A DNA stretch of 38,446 bases from Bacteroides sp. (GCA_014802175.1 JAAVCU010000003.1:1-38446), one strand, 5' to 3'; counted from the first letter of the stretch, positions 1-7,258 are shown. A program made the numbers and translations. The notes: generated from the sequence alone by a model not told the origin.

Positions 1-350
1 AGTTCAACCATCGTCTTGATATAGACGTAAGTCTTACCTGTACCGGTCTCCATCTCAACATCAAGGTTGACAGCACCTAAACCGTCAATCTTGCTCAAGG
101 ATTGGGAAAGCGGCACACCGGCGGCAGTCTGAACGGAGTGCAAATTATCGAGGAGCTGTTTCGATGAAAGCTCAACATCCGCATTACGGTAGCCGTCATC
201 GTCTCCATCAAAGCGGATTAAGTCAGAGTTTCGCGTCCCGAGATCTCGACGATACTTCGAGGGGTCACGGTTGGGCTGACCTATGAATATGGCGGTTGTG
301 TTATCTACCGCCTCCGTCTGATAGCCCTGTATCTTAAACTTAAATTTCAT
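1..350 (-). CDS. res: Type III restriction endonuclease subunit R (res), N-terminal part, cut by window edge
   Basis: Only the first 116 codons are present; the gene runs off the left end. I translated it by hand because it is not in the ORF track. It starts MKFKFKIQGYQTEAV at an ATG complementary to 348-350 and is open to base 1. Near the edge it has EMETGTGKTYVY, the Walker A motif of the superfamily 2 helicase/translocase in type III Res subunits, preceded by the usual GYRNADVELS-like stretch. Res joins Mod to cut DNA after ATP-dependent communication between two unmethylated sites. It lies 12 nt downstream of the fic stop, so mod, fic and res are probably one transcription unit. The nuclease end (PD-ExK) is outside the window, so whether Res is intact cannot be judged. 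Confidence 0.9.
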   Translation of the reverse strand, partial: MKFKFKIQGYQTEAVDNTTAIFIGQPNRDPSKYRRDLGTRNSDLIRFDGDDDGYRNADVELSSKQLLDNLHSVQTAAGVPLSQSLSKIDGLGAVNLDVEMETGTGKTYVYIKTMVE

Positions 351-362
351 CACTTAGAATGT

Positions 363-1430
363 TTAAATTGACGATGAAGCAAAAATTCTCCAACTGCCGT
401 CAGATTCACTTCGTTGAATATATCCTTTATTCAAAAGTTGACGCAATTGCTTATTTACCGCTGCTACTGAAATATCGGCAGCTGCTGCAAGCCCTTCAAT
501 TGTAATATCCGGGTTATATTGCATTGATTTCAATAACTTTGGAGTAGACGAACTTCTAAATACAATCTTTTGTCCGTCATACCACCATACGTTAGGTGAA
601 GTTTCTGCGATGAAATCAATATTATATTTCAATTCTTCTGTCACAAGGCTTTTGAAATATCTTAGAAAATGTCTGATTTGTTTTATATCAGCATTAGCAC
701 CGACTGATGGTAACAGACCAGTCTCAACGTCACTTTGATGTAAAGCTTCAATATATTTATGCTTATTCCGACTACGTACAACTATCATTGGCCAGTTATG
801 ACGAGCCAGAATATAGTTAACCATTAGTCGAGCAATTCTGCCGTTACCATCTTCAAACGGATGAATTCTGATATACCGGTAGTGAAACAATGCCGCTAAT
901 TCTATTGGAGTATATTTACCAGATTTTTCCGCATCATTGTACCAGTCAACCAATAATGTCATTAACGCCGGGGTCTCTTCCGGCGAAGCGTATTCAAAGC
1001 GATCTCCATATCGGGTGATTACACTATTGGGTCGATTCTTGTATTGACCTGCATGAACGGTGTAGCTCGTTGTAATACCTCCAGGTAATTGACGATAAAC
1101 TGTATAATCCTCTCGAAGTATAGTTTTATGAAGTTGTCTGATAAAATTTTGAGTTAGTGGCTGTTCTTTAAGATGCGCTTCTTCAGACATCATCTTTACT
1201 CCCACTTGGCTGGCCTTCATATCAACAAAATCCTTCAAATCACCTTCTCCCACAACTTTACCAAAAAGAAGCAATAATTCTGTCTGACCGTAAGTCAGAG
1301 TATTACCTTCAATATGATTGCTGTTGTAGTTATAGTCAACTGAAAAGCGCTGACTCAATAAATATTGCTTCCTTTCACTCAAAGGTTGCAACGATTGCCA
1401 TGTAGTATATAGATTCTGAAGTTTATCCAT
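363..1430 (-). CDS. Fic family protein (class II), probable AMP-transferase with C-terminal winged helix
   Basis: 355 aa. The Fic core motif HPFEDGNGRIAR sits near residues 190-201 and matches HPFx(D/E)GNGRxxR, with the catalytic His and nucleotide-binding Gly/Arg all present. The N-terminus has SNHIEGN (Ser37-Glu41-Gly42), the (S/T)xxxE(G/N) inhibitory motif. Its N-terminal position defines class II Fic proteins, which restrain their own AMPylation. The last ~70 residues (TIEGLAAAADISVAAVNKQL, then a short basic wing) look like a winged helix-turn-helix, so the protein may bind DNA. It sits between mod and res of a type III R-M system, 12 nt before res, and is preceded by a 37-nt inverted repeat that could be its operator. 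The target protein is unknown. All motif residues are intact, so it is probably active. Confidence 0.93.
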   Translation of the reverse strand: MDKLQNLYTTWQSLQPLSERKQYLLSQRFSVDYNYNSNHIEGNTLTYGQTELLLLFGKVVGEGDLKDFVDMKASQVGVKMMSEEAHLKEQPLTQNFIRQLHKTILREDYTVYRQLPGGITTSYTVHAGQYKNRPNSVITRYGDRFEYASPEETPALMTLLVDWYNDAEKSGKYTPIELAALFHYRYIRIHPFEDGNGRIARLMVNYILARHNWPMIVVRSRNKHKYIEALHQSDVETGLLPSVGANADIKQIRHFLRYFKSLVTEELKYNIDFIAETSPNVWWYDGQKIVFRSSSTPKLLKSMQYNPDITIEGLAAAADISVAAVNKQLRQLLNKGYIQRSESDGSWRIFASSSI

Positions 1431-1442
1431 TTTATCAATTTT

Positions 1443-1479
1443 TACGTTTAAAGGTATATGCCATATACCTTTAAACGTA
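1443..1479. promoter_or_regulatory. 37-nt inverted repeat just upstream of fic, candidate operator
   Basis: The two arms are TACGTTTAAAGGTATATG and its exact reverse complement, 18 nt each, separated by one C. It begins 13 nt upstream of the fic ATG in a 140-nt gap between mod and fic. No U-run follows it on the minus strand, so it is not a classical terminator. The symmetry and position suit a site for a dimeric repressor; the winged helix at the end of Fic itself is the obvious candidate. Folded in RNA it could instead mask the fic ribosome-binding region. The function is inferred. Confidence 0.6.
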
Positions 1480-1570
1480 TTTTATTGTTCTTTTCTTGCA
1501 ACTATATCCATGTTTTTAATTTTACAGACGCGTCTGCAAAATTAGTCTGATCAATGATATCATTAATTCA

Positions 1571-3532
1571 CTACAGTACTTTGTGGATAGTGTCGGGAGA
1601 ATAATGCTTGAAAATCTGCTCGAAGTTATCGAGGACGTTATCGTTAGCGGCAGAAGCATCGCGCATTACGAAGTATTGAGGCTTCATCTTGGCGATTTCG
1701 GTAACGGTGGACTCGTTCACATCGGTGTCGAACGTAGCGACAAGATAAGTGCCGTCAACGAAGAACACCTTTTTGCCATTGACTTCTTTTTCTTCAATCT
1801 TTGCCGAAAGTTCAATACCAAGTTCCGGCATTACTTGGAAAAGTAAATCAAGCGGAGTTCGGTCGGACTTCACATTATCAACCGATTTGAATAGGTCACT
1901 TTCGTTAAAATCTTCGGGAGTGTAGAACACATCCTCCATATTCGACGAGTCAAGTTTGAGCACACGGAAACCGACGTCTGGTAGGGACGCGATTCTTCGC
2001 GTCCGCGCCGAATTATCGGAATCATCAAACAAATCCGACTGGTTGGTATTCTCCTTGTCTTCGCGGACGCGATTAATCGCGTCCCTACAGATCTGCTCCC
2101 CGGCACGGCGGATGCGCTCTTCTCCGATTTGGCAAATGTTCTCATAACCAGCCTTACGCGCTTCGCTCTTCTCATCTGTCACTTCGGGAAGCTGCACCAT
2201 AATGAATTTGCGTTTTCCTCCGTCCTCAGCATTGAGTTTCATGACGGCGTGTGCGGTTGTTGCACTCCCGCTGAAGAAGTCAAGAATCGTAGAAGATTGA
2301 GTGGATGCTATTTCAAGCATTTTAGCAACAAGCTCGTATGGTTTAGGAGTATCAAAAACCTGTATACCATCAAACAATTCCTTTATAACAGAGGCAGCTT
2401 GACGAGTCGTACCATATTTTTGTCCTTCCCAAAGATTTTCCGGAGTGCGTCCTTTTTGATCTGATAAATATATTTTTCTGATTATTCCTGTATTATCCTT
2501 CTTGAATATTATTTCACCAGACGCAATTTTTTCTGATACAGACTCTTCTGACCATCGCCATCCATTTGCAGGAGGAGGAATTATATTTCCATTAGGGGCA
2601 ACTATATTGAAACATAATGTTTTTCGATAATTTGGACTTCGTACATCACCACTTCTCCATAATCCTTTAGGATCGTTATCGGGATTTGAATAGTTAACAT
2701 TGTCCTCTTCGGTTCTTTGAAAATAAAATTCGTGAAGATTATTTTTATATTTCGAGAAGCACAATGTATGATTATATTGACGAGAAAAATGACGCTCGTC
2801 ATTTTTACTCTGCTGTGTATGCTTCCAAATTATATCTGAAATAAAGTTGTTCTCACCGAATATCTCCGAACATATTTTTTTTAAATTTTCGACTTCGTTA
2901 TCATCAATAGAAATGAAGATCACTCCATCATCAGAAAGTAAGTCGCGAGCGACTTTCAGTCGAGGATATATCATGTTGAGCCAGTCGGTATGAAAGCGAC
3001 CATTGCTCTCCGTGTTACGCTGCATGGGGTCAGCGGTAAGGTTACCTTCTTCATCGCGGACGCGATTAATCGCGTCCCTACGCCAGTCTGCATAATCCTG
3101 AGCGAAATCGTCGTTATAGACGAAGTCATTGCCTGTATTATAAGGAGGGTCAATATAGATCATCTTGATTTTACCAAGATAGTTCTCGCGGAGAACCTTA
3201 AGCACATCAAGATTGTCTCCCTCGATATAAAGATTTTCTGTATTCCAAAAATCCTTTGAGGCATCCACGTCAGGACGCAGTGTCATATCCGTAGGAGTAT
3301 TGGCAAGACGCGAAGCGGCACGCTTATCTGGCCACGTGAACTGATAACGCTCTTCAGAAGAATCAATAATTTCATCAGATAACTCTTCCTTAAGTTTATC
3401 AAAGTCGATTTTTAATCGGGGGGGGGTATTATATTTCCCTTTTACTTCAGTAACGCAATAGGGGAACAACGCGGCTATCTTTGCCACGTTTCCATCTACA
3501 GCACTGCGAGATGACATTCTGAGTTTATCCAT
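1571..3532 (-). CDS. mod: Type III DNA adenine methyltransferase (Mod), phase-variable candidate, with three in-frame REP inserts
   Basis: 653 aa, beta-class N6-adenine methyltransferase. The catalytic motif DPPY is at residues 128-131. NTESNGRFHTDWLNMIYPRL follows, the SAM-binding motif DFFSGSATTAHAV lies towards the C-terminus, and FRVLKLDSSN marks the conserved tail. Between them is the target-recognition domain, which is visibly more AT-rich than its flanks (about 2290-2930). Codons 36-39 contain nine consecutive C, currently in frame. Three palindromic REP copies are read in frame: one adds RRDAINRVR after residue 150, and an inverted pair near the C-terminus adds RDAINRVR and RTRRIASLP. 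They lie between conserved blocks and may be tolerated linkers. The start lies 9 nt after the RAYT stop, so its promoter or RBS must be inside that gene unless it is co-transcribed. Mod also gives specificity to Res. Confidence 0.95.
   Translation of the reverse strand: MDKLRMSSRSAVDGNVAKIAALFPYCVTEVKGKYNTPPRLKIDFDKLKEELSDEIIDSSEERYQFTWPDKRAASRLANTPTDMTLRPDVDASKDFWNTENLYIEGDNLDVLKVLRENYLGKIKMIYIDPPYNTGNDFVYNDDFAQDYADWRRDAINRVRDEEGNLTADPMQRNTESNGRFHTDWLNMIYPRLKVARDLLSDDGVIFISIDDNEVENLKKICSEIFGENNFISDIIWKHTQQSKNDERHFSRQYNHTLCFSKYKNNLHEFYFQRTEEDNVNYSNPDNDPKGLWRSGDVRSPNYRKTLCFNIVAPNGNIIPPPANGWRWSEESVSEKIASGEIIFKKDNTGIIRKIYLSDQKGRTPENLWEGQKYGTTRQAASVIKELFDGIQVFDTPKPYELVAKMLEIASTQSSTILDFFSGSATTAHAVMKLNAEDGGKRKFIMVQLPEVTDEKSEARKAGYENICQIGEERIRRAGEQICRDAINRVREDKENTNQSDLFDDSDNSARTRRIASLPDVGFRVLKLDSSNMEDVFYTPEDFNESDLFKSVDNVKSDRTPLDLLFQVMPELGIELSAKIEEKEVNGKKVFFVDGTYLVATFDTDVNESTVTEIAKMKPQYFVMRDASAANDNVLDNFEQIFKHYSPDTIHKVL
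1981..2006 (+). repeat. REP-like palindrome, copy 1 (in mod, GTAG head on plus strand)
   Basis: GTAGGGACGCGA, TTCT, TCGCGTCC then GC. It has a GTAG head and 8-bp arms, and belongs to the same family as the other five copies. Read from the mod strand it encodes RTRRIASLP in frame. It faces copy 2 head-outward across 56 nt, forming a BIME-like pair. Confidence 0.9.
2063..2088 (-). repeat. REP-like palindrome, copy 2 (in mod)
   Basis: The core GGACGCGATTAATCGCGTCC is a perfect 20-nt palindrome. The GTAG head is on the minus strand. It is translated in mod as RDAINRVR. It forms the inverted partner of copy 1. Confidence 0.9.
3056..3081 (-). repeat. REP-like palindrome, copy 3 (in mod)
   Basis: Identical over 26 nt to copy 2, including the GTAG head on the minus strand. 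It encodes RDAINRVR between the DPPY block and the NTESNGRFHTDW block of Mod, where related methyltransferases have a variable loop. Confidence 0.9.
3418..3426. repeat. G9/C9 homopolymer tract inside mod
   Basis: Nine G on the plus strand, nine C on the mod coding strand (AAT ACC CCC CCC CGA), covering codons 36-39. With one C more, the frame reaches TGA eight codons after CCG; with one C fewer it reads GAT TAA at once. Both single-base slips would switch mod off. Long G/C tracts near the 5' end of type III mod genes are a known phase-variation mechanism. The sequence shown is in the ON length. Confidence 0.9.
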
Positions 3533-3660
3533 ATTTAAAATTTAATTTGAAAAACAATCCTTAGTCCAATTTTCAACATTCGTATCAACATAATTCATAA
3601 TGTTGTCGAATGCCATCTGGTTACGAATTATATGTTCGTGATAACGCGATTGCCAGCACG

Positions 3661-3684
3661 GTAGGGACGCGATTCTTCGCGTCC
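3661..3684 (+). repeat. REP-like palindrome, copy 4 (in RAYT 3' part)
   Basis: GTAGGGACGCGATTCTTCGC followed by GTCC, the same TTCT-loop variant as copy 1, with the GTAG head on the plus strand. Read from the transposase strand it gives WTRRIASLP, inserted just before the conserved WQSRYHEHIIR block. Confidence 0.9.
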
Positions 3685-3842
3685 ACAGTGTCCTTGTGAC
3701 ACCGGCCTTGAATGATCCAATGATCGTTGCCAACCTGTTGTTGTGATGTTTATCGATGCATTCATCCCCATGTTCCGGCGACTTCAGACATCCGGTATTT
3801 ACCGACTGGTCCGTCGCCGCAGAATGCGACTGGTCGGTCGCG

Positions 3843-3867
3843 GCGGACGCGATAATCGCGTCCCTAC
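3843..3867 (-). repeat. REP-like palindrome, copy 5, one base short (in RAYT)
   Basis: Same as copies 2 and 3 except that the centre reads GATAATC instead of GATTAATC on the plus strand. It directly follows the codons for MPNHIHMVIS of the transposase. The missing base is what puts the rest of the transposase out of frame. Confidence 0.88.
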
Positions 3868-3979
3868 AGAGATGACCATATGTATATGATTGGGCATCAC
3901 CACATGATTTAATAACTCGACATCCACATAATGTGAGGGAATGCTCTGTATGTTTTCTTCTACAATTTTGCCTGATTCT

Positions 3980-4002
3980 GACGCGATGAATCGCGTCCCA
4001 AC
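3980..4002 (-). repeat. REP-like palindrome, copy 6, diverged (in RAYT 5' part)
   Basis: Read on the minus strand: GTTGGGACGCGATTCATCGC followed by GTC. The head is GTTG rather than GTAG, and one outer arm base pair is lost, so this is the most decayed copy. It is translated as VGTRFIAS within the transposase N-terminal half. Confidence 0.8.
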
Positions 4003-4099
4003 GATTCTTCCGAATAAATGTCGCTTCTCATGCGAACATATCGTCACGAAGTAGATACCACCGCTGTAGTCATGCCATTTGGCTCGGAATTGATGTCTG

Positions 4100-4396
4100 T
4101 CAGCCATTCAGTCCTCCTTTCAATCGTTTGAGTTCGATAAATAGTTCTCGCTTGCGGCGTGGCTGTTTGGTAGCGTTCATAAGACGTTTCAATGCAGCAA
4201 TCTGACGTTCAATTTTGGCGCGTTCTTCGTCAACCTTGATTTGTTCAGAAAGAGTTTTGTCCTCTTCGACTGAGAATTGTCCGATTGAGGATACATTGTT
4301 TTCCCAAACAGCATAAAGATTAAGACCTGACAGTCTTAAAGAGCTGCGCCTTTGGCTGCGTTTTTTAACCTCGGTTGATTGTGGCAGTCCTAACAT
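4100..4396 (-). pseudogene. DUF4391-type protein, C-terminal remnant
   Basis: 98 aa. LRLSGLNLYAVWENNV followed by a charged coiled-coil-like stretch (EERAKIERQIAALKRLM...KRELFIELKRLKG) resembles, from memory, the C-terminal end of DUF4391 proteins. Those are full-length at over 200 aa and are found beside helicases and methyltransferases in defence loci. The frame has a TGA 4 codons upstream of the ATG, and the four-helix-bundle cassette begins exactly there, so the N-terminal part has been lost or displaced. The stop overlaps the transposase start (ATGGCTGA). It may still be translated as a small protein, but I treat it as a remnant. The family assignment is moderate. Confidence 0.55.
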
Positions 4397-4398
4397 TG

Positions 4399-4430
4399 GT
4401 AGATTTCAGATTTCAGTGATTAGATTTCAG
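4399..4430 (+). repeat. Left AGATTTCA-type repeat of the four-helix-bundle cassette
   Basis: GTAGATTTCAGATTTCAGTG then ATTAGATTTCAG. It overlaps the last codons of the four-helix-bundle gene and marks the break point of the DUF4391 remnant. Its outer end matches the inverted copy on the other side of the gene (GTAGATTT, then AGAT and TTAGAT). Confidence 0.6.
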
Positions 4431-4781
4431 TTTATTGCTACTGGTTTTTGCAGTGGCAGTTAGAAGTTTAATCAATTCAGTACAGTCTTGTTCGATAGAA
4501 TCATATTCCGTTTTTGAGAGATAATCGGTTTCACATAGAAGATCTAACCAATATTTTGTCTCAGTACATTCTTTCAATGAAATGTAGATTTTTGAAGTAA
4601 AGTCCTTCATACTTATCCCACAAATAGCCTCAGCAAGATTCGCACCAATGGAAGTGCCACTCCGTAAAAGTTGCTTTGATAGCACAAATTCTCGCTTTTC
4701 TTCACTTAAATATTTGTACAGCCTTACAATCCTAATTGCAAACGCTTTAGCTTTTATGAATGTAATCGAATTCTGTGACAT
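4413..4781 (-). CDS. Four-helix-bundle protein (S23 / TIGR02436-like)
   Basis: 122 aa, all-helical. FVLSKQLLRSGTSIGANLAEA and KIYISLKECTETKYWLDLL are the hallmark blocks of the family first seen in 23S rRNA intervening sequences. Members are common in Bacteroidota genomes as orphan genes; related helical bundles serve as accessory proteins of diversity-generating retroelements. The molecular role is unknown. The gene is flanked by AGATT-rich short repeats that are inverted relative to each other, and it lies where the DUF4391 gene is cut off, so it may travel as a small cassette. The start ATG is the only good one, directly after the repeat tract. Confidence 0.85.
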   Translation of the reverse strand: MSQNSITFIKAKAFAIRIVRLYKYLSEEKREFVLSKQLLRSGTSIGANLAEAICGISMKDFTSKIYISLKECTETKYWLDLLCETDYLSKTEYDSIEQDCTELIKLLTATAKTSSNKLKSNH

Positions 4782-4827
4782 ATCTAATATCTAAAATCTA
4801 CAATCTGCAATCTATTATCTAATTATT
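4782..4827 (-). repeat. Right AGAT-type repeat tract upstream of the four-helix-bundle gene
   Basis: Five to six imperfect units of about 8 nt (on the minus strand AGATTGCAGATTGTAGATTT then TAGATATTAGAT) end directly at the ATG. GTAGATTTTAGATATTAGAT is the imperfect inverted counterpart of the left repeat. Such runs around this gene family suggest element ends or a replication-slippage-prone leader. Confidence 0.55.
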
Positions 4828-5026
4828 AAAAAGCAAATTAGCTCAAAATCGTCGAGACCTTTTACTTCATTGCCAAAGAGTGAGCCGCTGTCACCATCGA
4901 GATTTCCATTTACTATTCCAATTGCGTACAGATTGAGTTAAATGTCGGCCTATAGGTCTATCATGATTCAAGATGCGAATATACCAATTATTTTCAATCA
5001 TTGCAACTATTGCTCCGAAACATACG

Positions 5027-5074
5027 CAGAAATTCCGATTCTGAAGCACAAAGCAAACAGGATCGGAATTTCTG
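5027..5074. terminator. Long hairpin downstream of clpX, possible transcription end
   Basis: Arms CAGAAATTCCGAT and ATCGGAATTTCTG pair over 13 bp and can extend by four more pairs including a G-U. It lies 75 nt past the clpX stop. There is no U-run on either strand, so it may stabilise a 3' end rather than terminate. It could also be the boundary of the accessory region. Confidence 0.4.
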
Positions 5075-5148
5075 TATTGAAGTTGTTTAAATTAATTTTT
5101 ATTAAGATTTACGAGATATTTTTGAGAGGATCTCTAAAAATTGGCGTA

Positions 5149-6399
<1,251 letters not shown>

Positions 6400-6424
6400 T
6401 TTTTATGTTTGACTTTGAAGTTGA

Positions 6425-6448
6425 CGAAGTTGTTTTAAAACAACTTCG
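6425..6448. repeat. Perfect 24-nt palindrome in the clpP-clpX gap
   Basis: CGAAGTTGTTTT followed by its exact reverse complement. It starts 26 nt upstream of the clpX ATG. Closely related palindromes lie between rho and aroC (26288-26309) and, less perfectly, in the yicC leader (12702-12721). It could be a processing or stability hairpin in the mRNA, or an interspersed repeat. Confidence 0.75.
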
Positions 6449-6465
6449 ATTATACAACTTCCAAA

Positions 6466-7179
6466 TTATTTTGCTTCCTTACGCGGATTTACGAGCACCT
6501 TGTCGATCATGCCGTATTCCTTAGCCTCGCCGGCAATCATCCAGTAGTCGCGATCTGAATCCGCCTCTACTTTCTCGAAGGGCTGACCTGAATGCTCAGA
6601 GATAATCTTGTAAAGCTCCTCTTTCAATTTGAGGATCTCACGTGCAGTGATCTCGATATCAGATGCCTGTCCCTGAATGCCACCCATAGGCTGATGGATC
6701 ATGACACGTGAGTGAGGAAGTGCATAACGTTTGCCATGCTCACCTGCCACGAGCAACACTGCCGCCATCGACGCAGCCATACCTGTACAGATAGTTGACA
6801 CGTCAGAGCTGATATATTGCATTGTATCGTAGATACCCAGACCTGCATATACAGATCCGCCGGGTGAGTTGATATACAATGCTATATCCTTCTCAGGATC
6901 CACTGAGTCGAGATAAAGGAGCTGAGCCTGAATAATGTTGGCGCTCTGGTCTGAAACCTGTGTTCCGAGGAAGATGATGCGATCCATCATCAAACGTGAG
7001 AATACATCCATCTGAGTCACGTTAAGCTGACGCTCCTCAAGGATATAGGGGTTCATATAATCAGAAGTGGGCACCATCACACCACCTGCTGTCTTCTCCA
7101 TCTGGCGAGCGTATGAATCAAGAGTGTTTGAACTCATTCCAAGATGATTCACCGCGAAATTTCTAAAATCGTTTTTCAT
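6466..7179 (-). CDS. clpP: ATP-dependent Clp protease proteolytic subunit ClpP
   Basis: The ORF track opens at 7212, but I place the start at the ATG at 7179 ([14 protein letters not shown]), giving 237 aa. The eleven extra codons fall in a strong hairpin that separates clpP from tig. The serine-protease triad is present: Ser in [11 protein letters not shown] (about S137), His in [10 protein letters not shown] (about H162) and Asp in DSDRDYW (about D211). The N-terminal ~30 residues are a lineage-typical extension that may be processed. It forms the 14-mer degradation chamber with ClpX. It sits between the genes for trigger factor and ClpX, the same order as in many bacteria. Confidence 0.97.
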   Translation of the reverse strand: MKNDFRNFAVNHLGMSSNTLDSYARQMEKTAGGVMVPTSDYMNPYILEERQLNVTQMDVFSRLMMDRIIFLGTQVSDQSANIIQAQLLYLDSVDPEKDIALYINSPGGSVYAGLGIYDTMQYISSDVSTICTGMAASMAAVLLVAGEHGKRYALPHSRVMIHQPMGGIQGQASDIEITAREILKLKEELYKIISEHSGQPFEKVEADSDRDYWMIAGEAKEYGMIDKVLVNPRKEAK

Positions 7180-7196
7180 ACTTTTATAAAATGACA

Positions 7197-7230
7197 TATA
7201 TCTGCACGGCATGATCGTCGTGCAGATATA
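7197..7230. promoter_or_regulatory. Hairpin in the tig-clpP gap
   Basis: Arms TATATCTGCACG and CGTGCAGATATA, 12 bp each, loop of 10 nt. It lies 17 nt upstream of the chosen clpP ATG and 28 nt after the tig stop. No U-run follows on the minus strand, so it is more likely an mRNA stability or processing element than a full terminator. Confidence 0.6.
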
Positions 7231-7258
7231 CGTAAAACAAATATTGTGCCAATTCCGT

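Larger units (their letters stand above)
3542..4107 (-). pseudogene. REP-associated tyrosine transposase (RAYT, Y1_Tnp family), frameshifted
   Basis: Two ORF-track pieces belong together. The 5' piece (3799-4107) has FRAKWHDYSGGIYFVTICS and MPNHIHMV, the HUH metal-binding motif of IS200-like Y1 transposases. The 3' piece (3542-3733) has ATIIGSFKAGVTR and WQSRYHEHIIRNQ...NYVDTNVENW, the conserved end including the catalytic-Tyr region. Restoring one A in the centre of REP copy 5 joins them into a single ORF reading VGTRLIASAATDQS...NNRLATIIGSFKAG. So the gene was intact until a one-base deletion. It contains three REP copies of its own. Its start overlaps the DUF4391 stop by 8 nt and its stop is 9 nt before mod, so it is embedded in the operon. 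RAYTs are single-strand nucleases thought to move REPs. This copy is probably inactive unless frameshifting occurs. Confidence 0.85.
4782..5148. other. Gene-free junction between the accessory island and clpX, with an ORF remnant
   Basis: 367 nt without a credible gene. On the minus strand 4815-4937 is an open frame of 40 codons ending in TAA, with no start codon: LNLYAIGIVNGNLDGD then SGSLFGNEVKGLDDFELICF. It reads like the tail of a lost gene, which I cannot name. Beyond it is a hairpin (5027-5074) and AT-rich sequence up to the clpX stop. No promoter matching TAnnTTTG was recognised for the four-helix-bundle gene. Confidence 0.5.

Noticed and set aside
231-239. A half-REP (TCGCGTCCC) in the res N-terminus
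   Set aside because: Only nine bases match one arm; there is no partner arm or GTAG head, and the encoded region (DLGTRNSDLIRF) fits ordinary Res variation. Too weak to call a seventh copy.
3990-4010. CRISPR array suggested by six similar short repeats
   Set aside because: Spacing is irregular, orientation is mixed, and the repeats are translated inside genes; there are no cas genes. REP/BIME is the better explanation.
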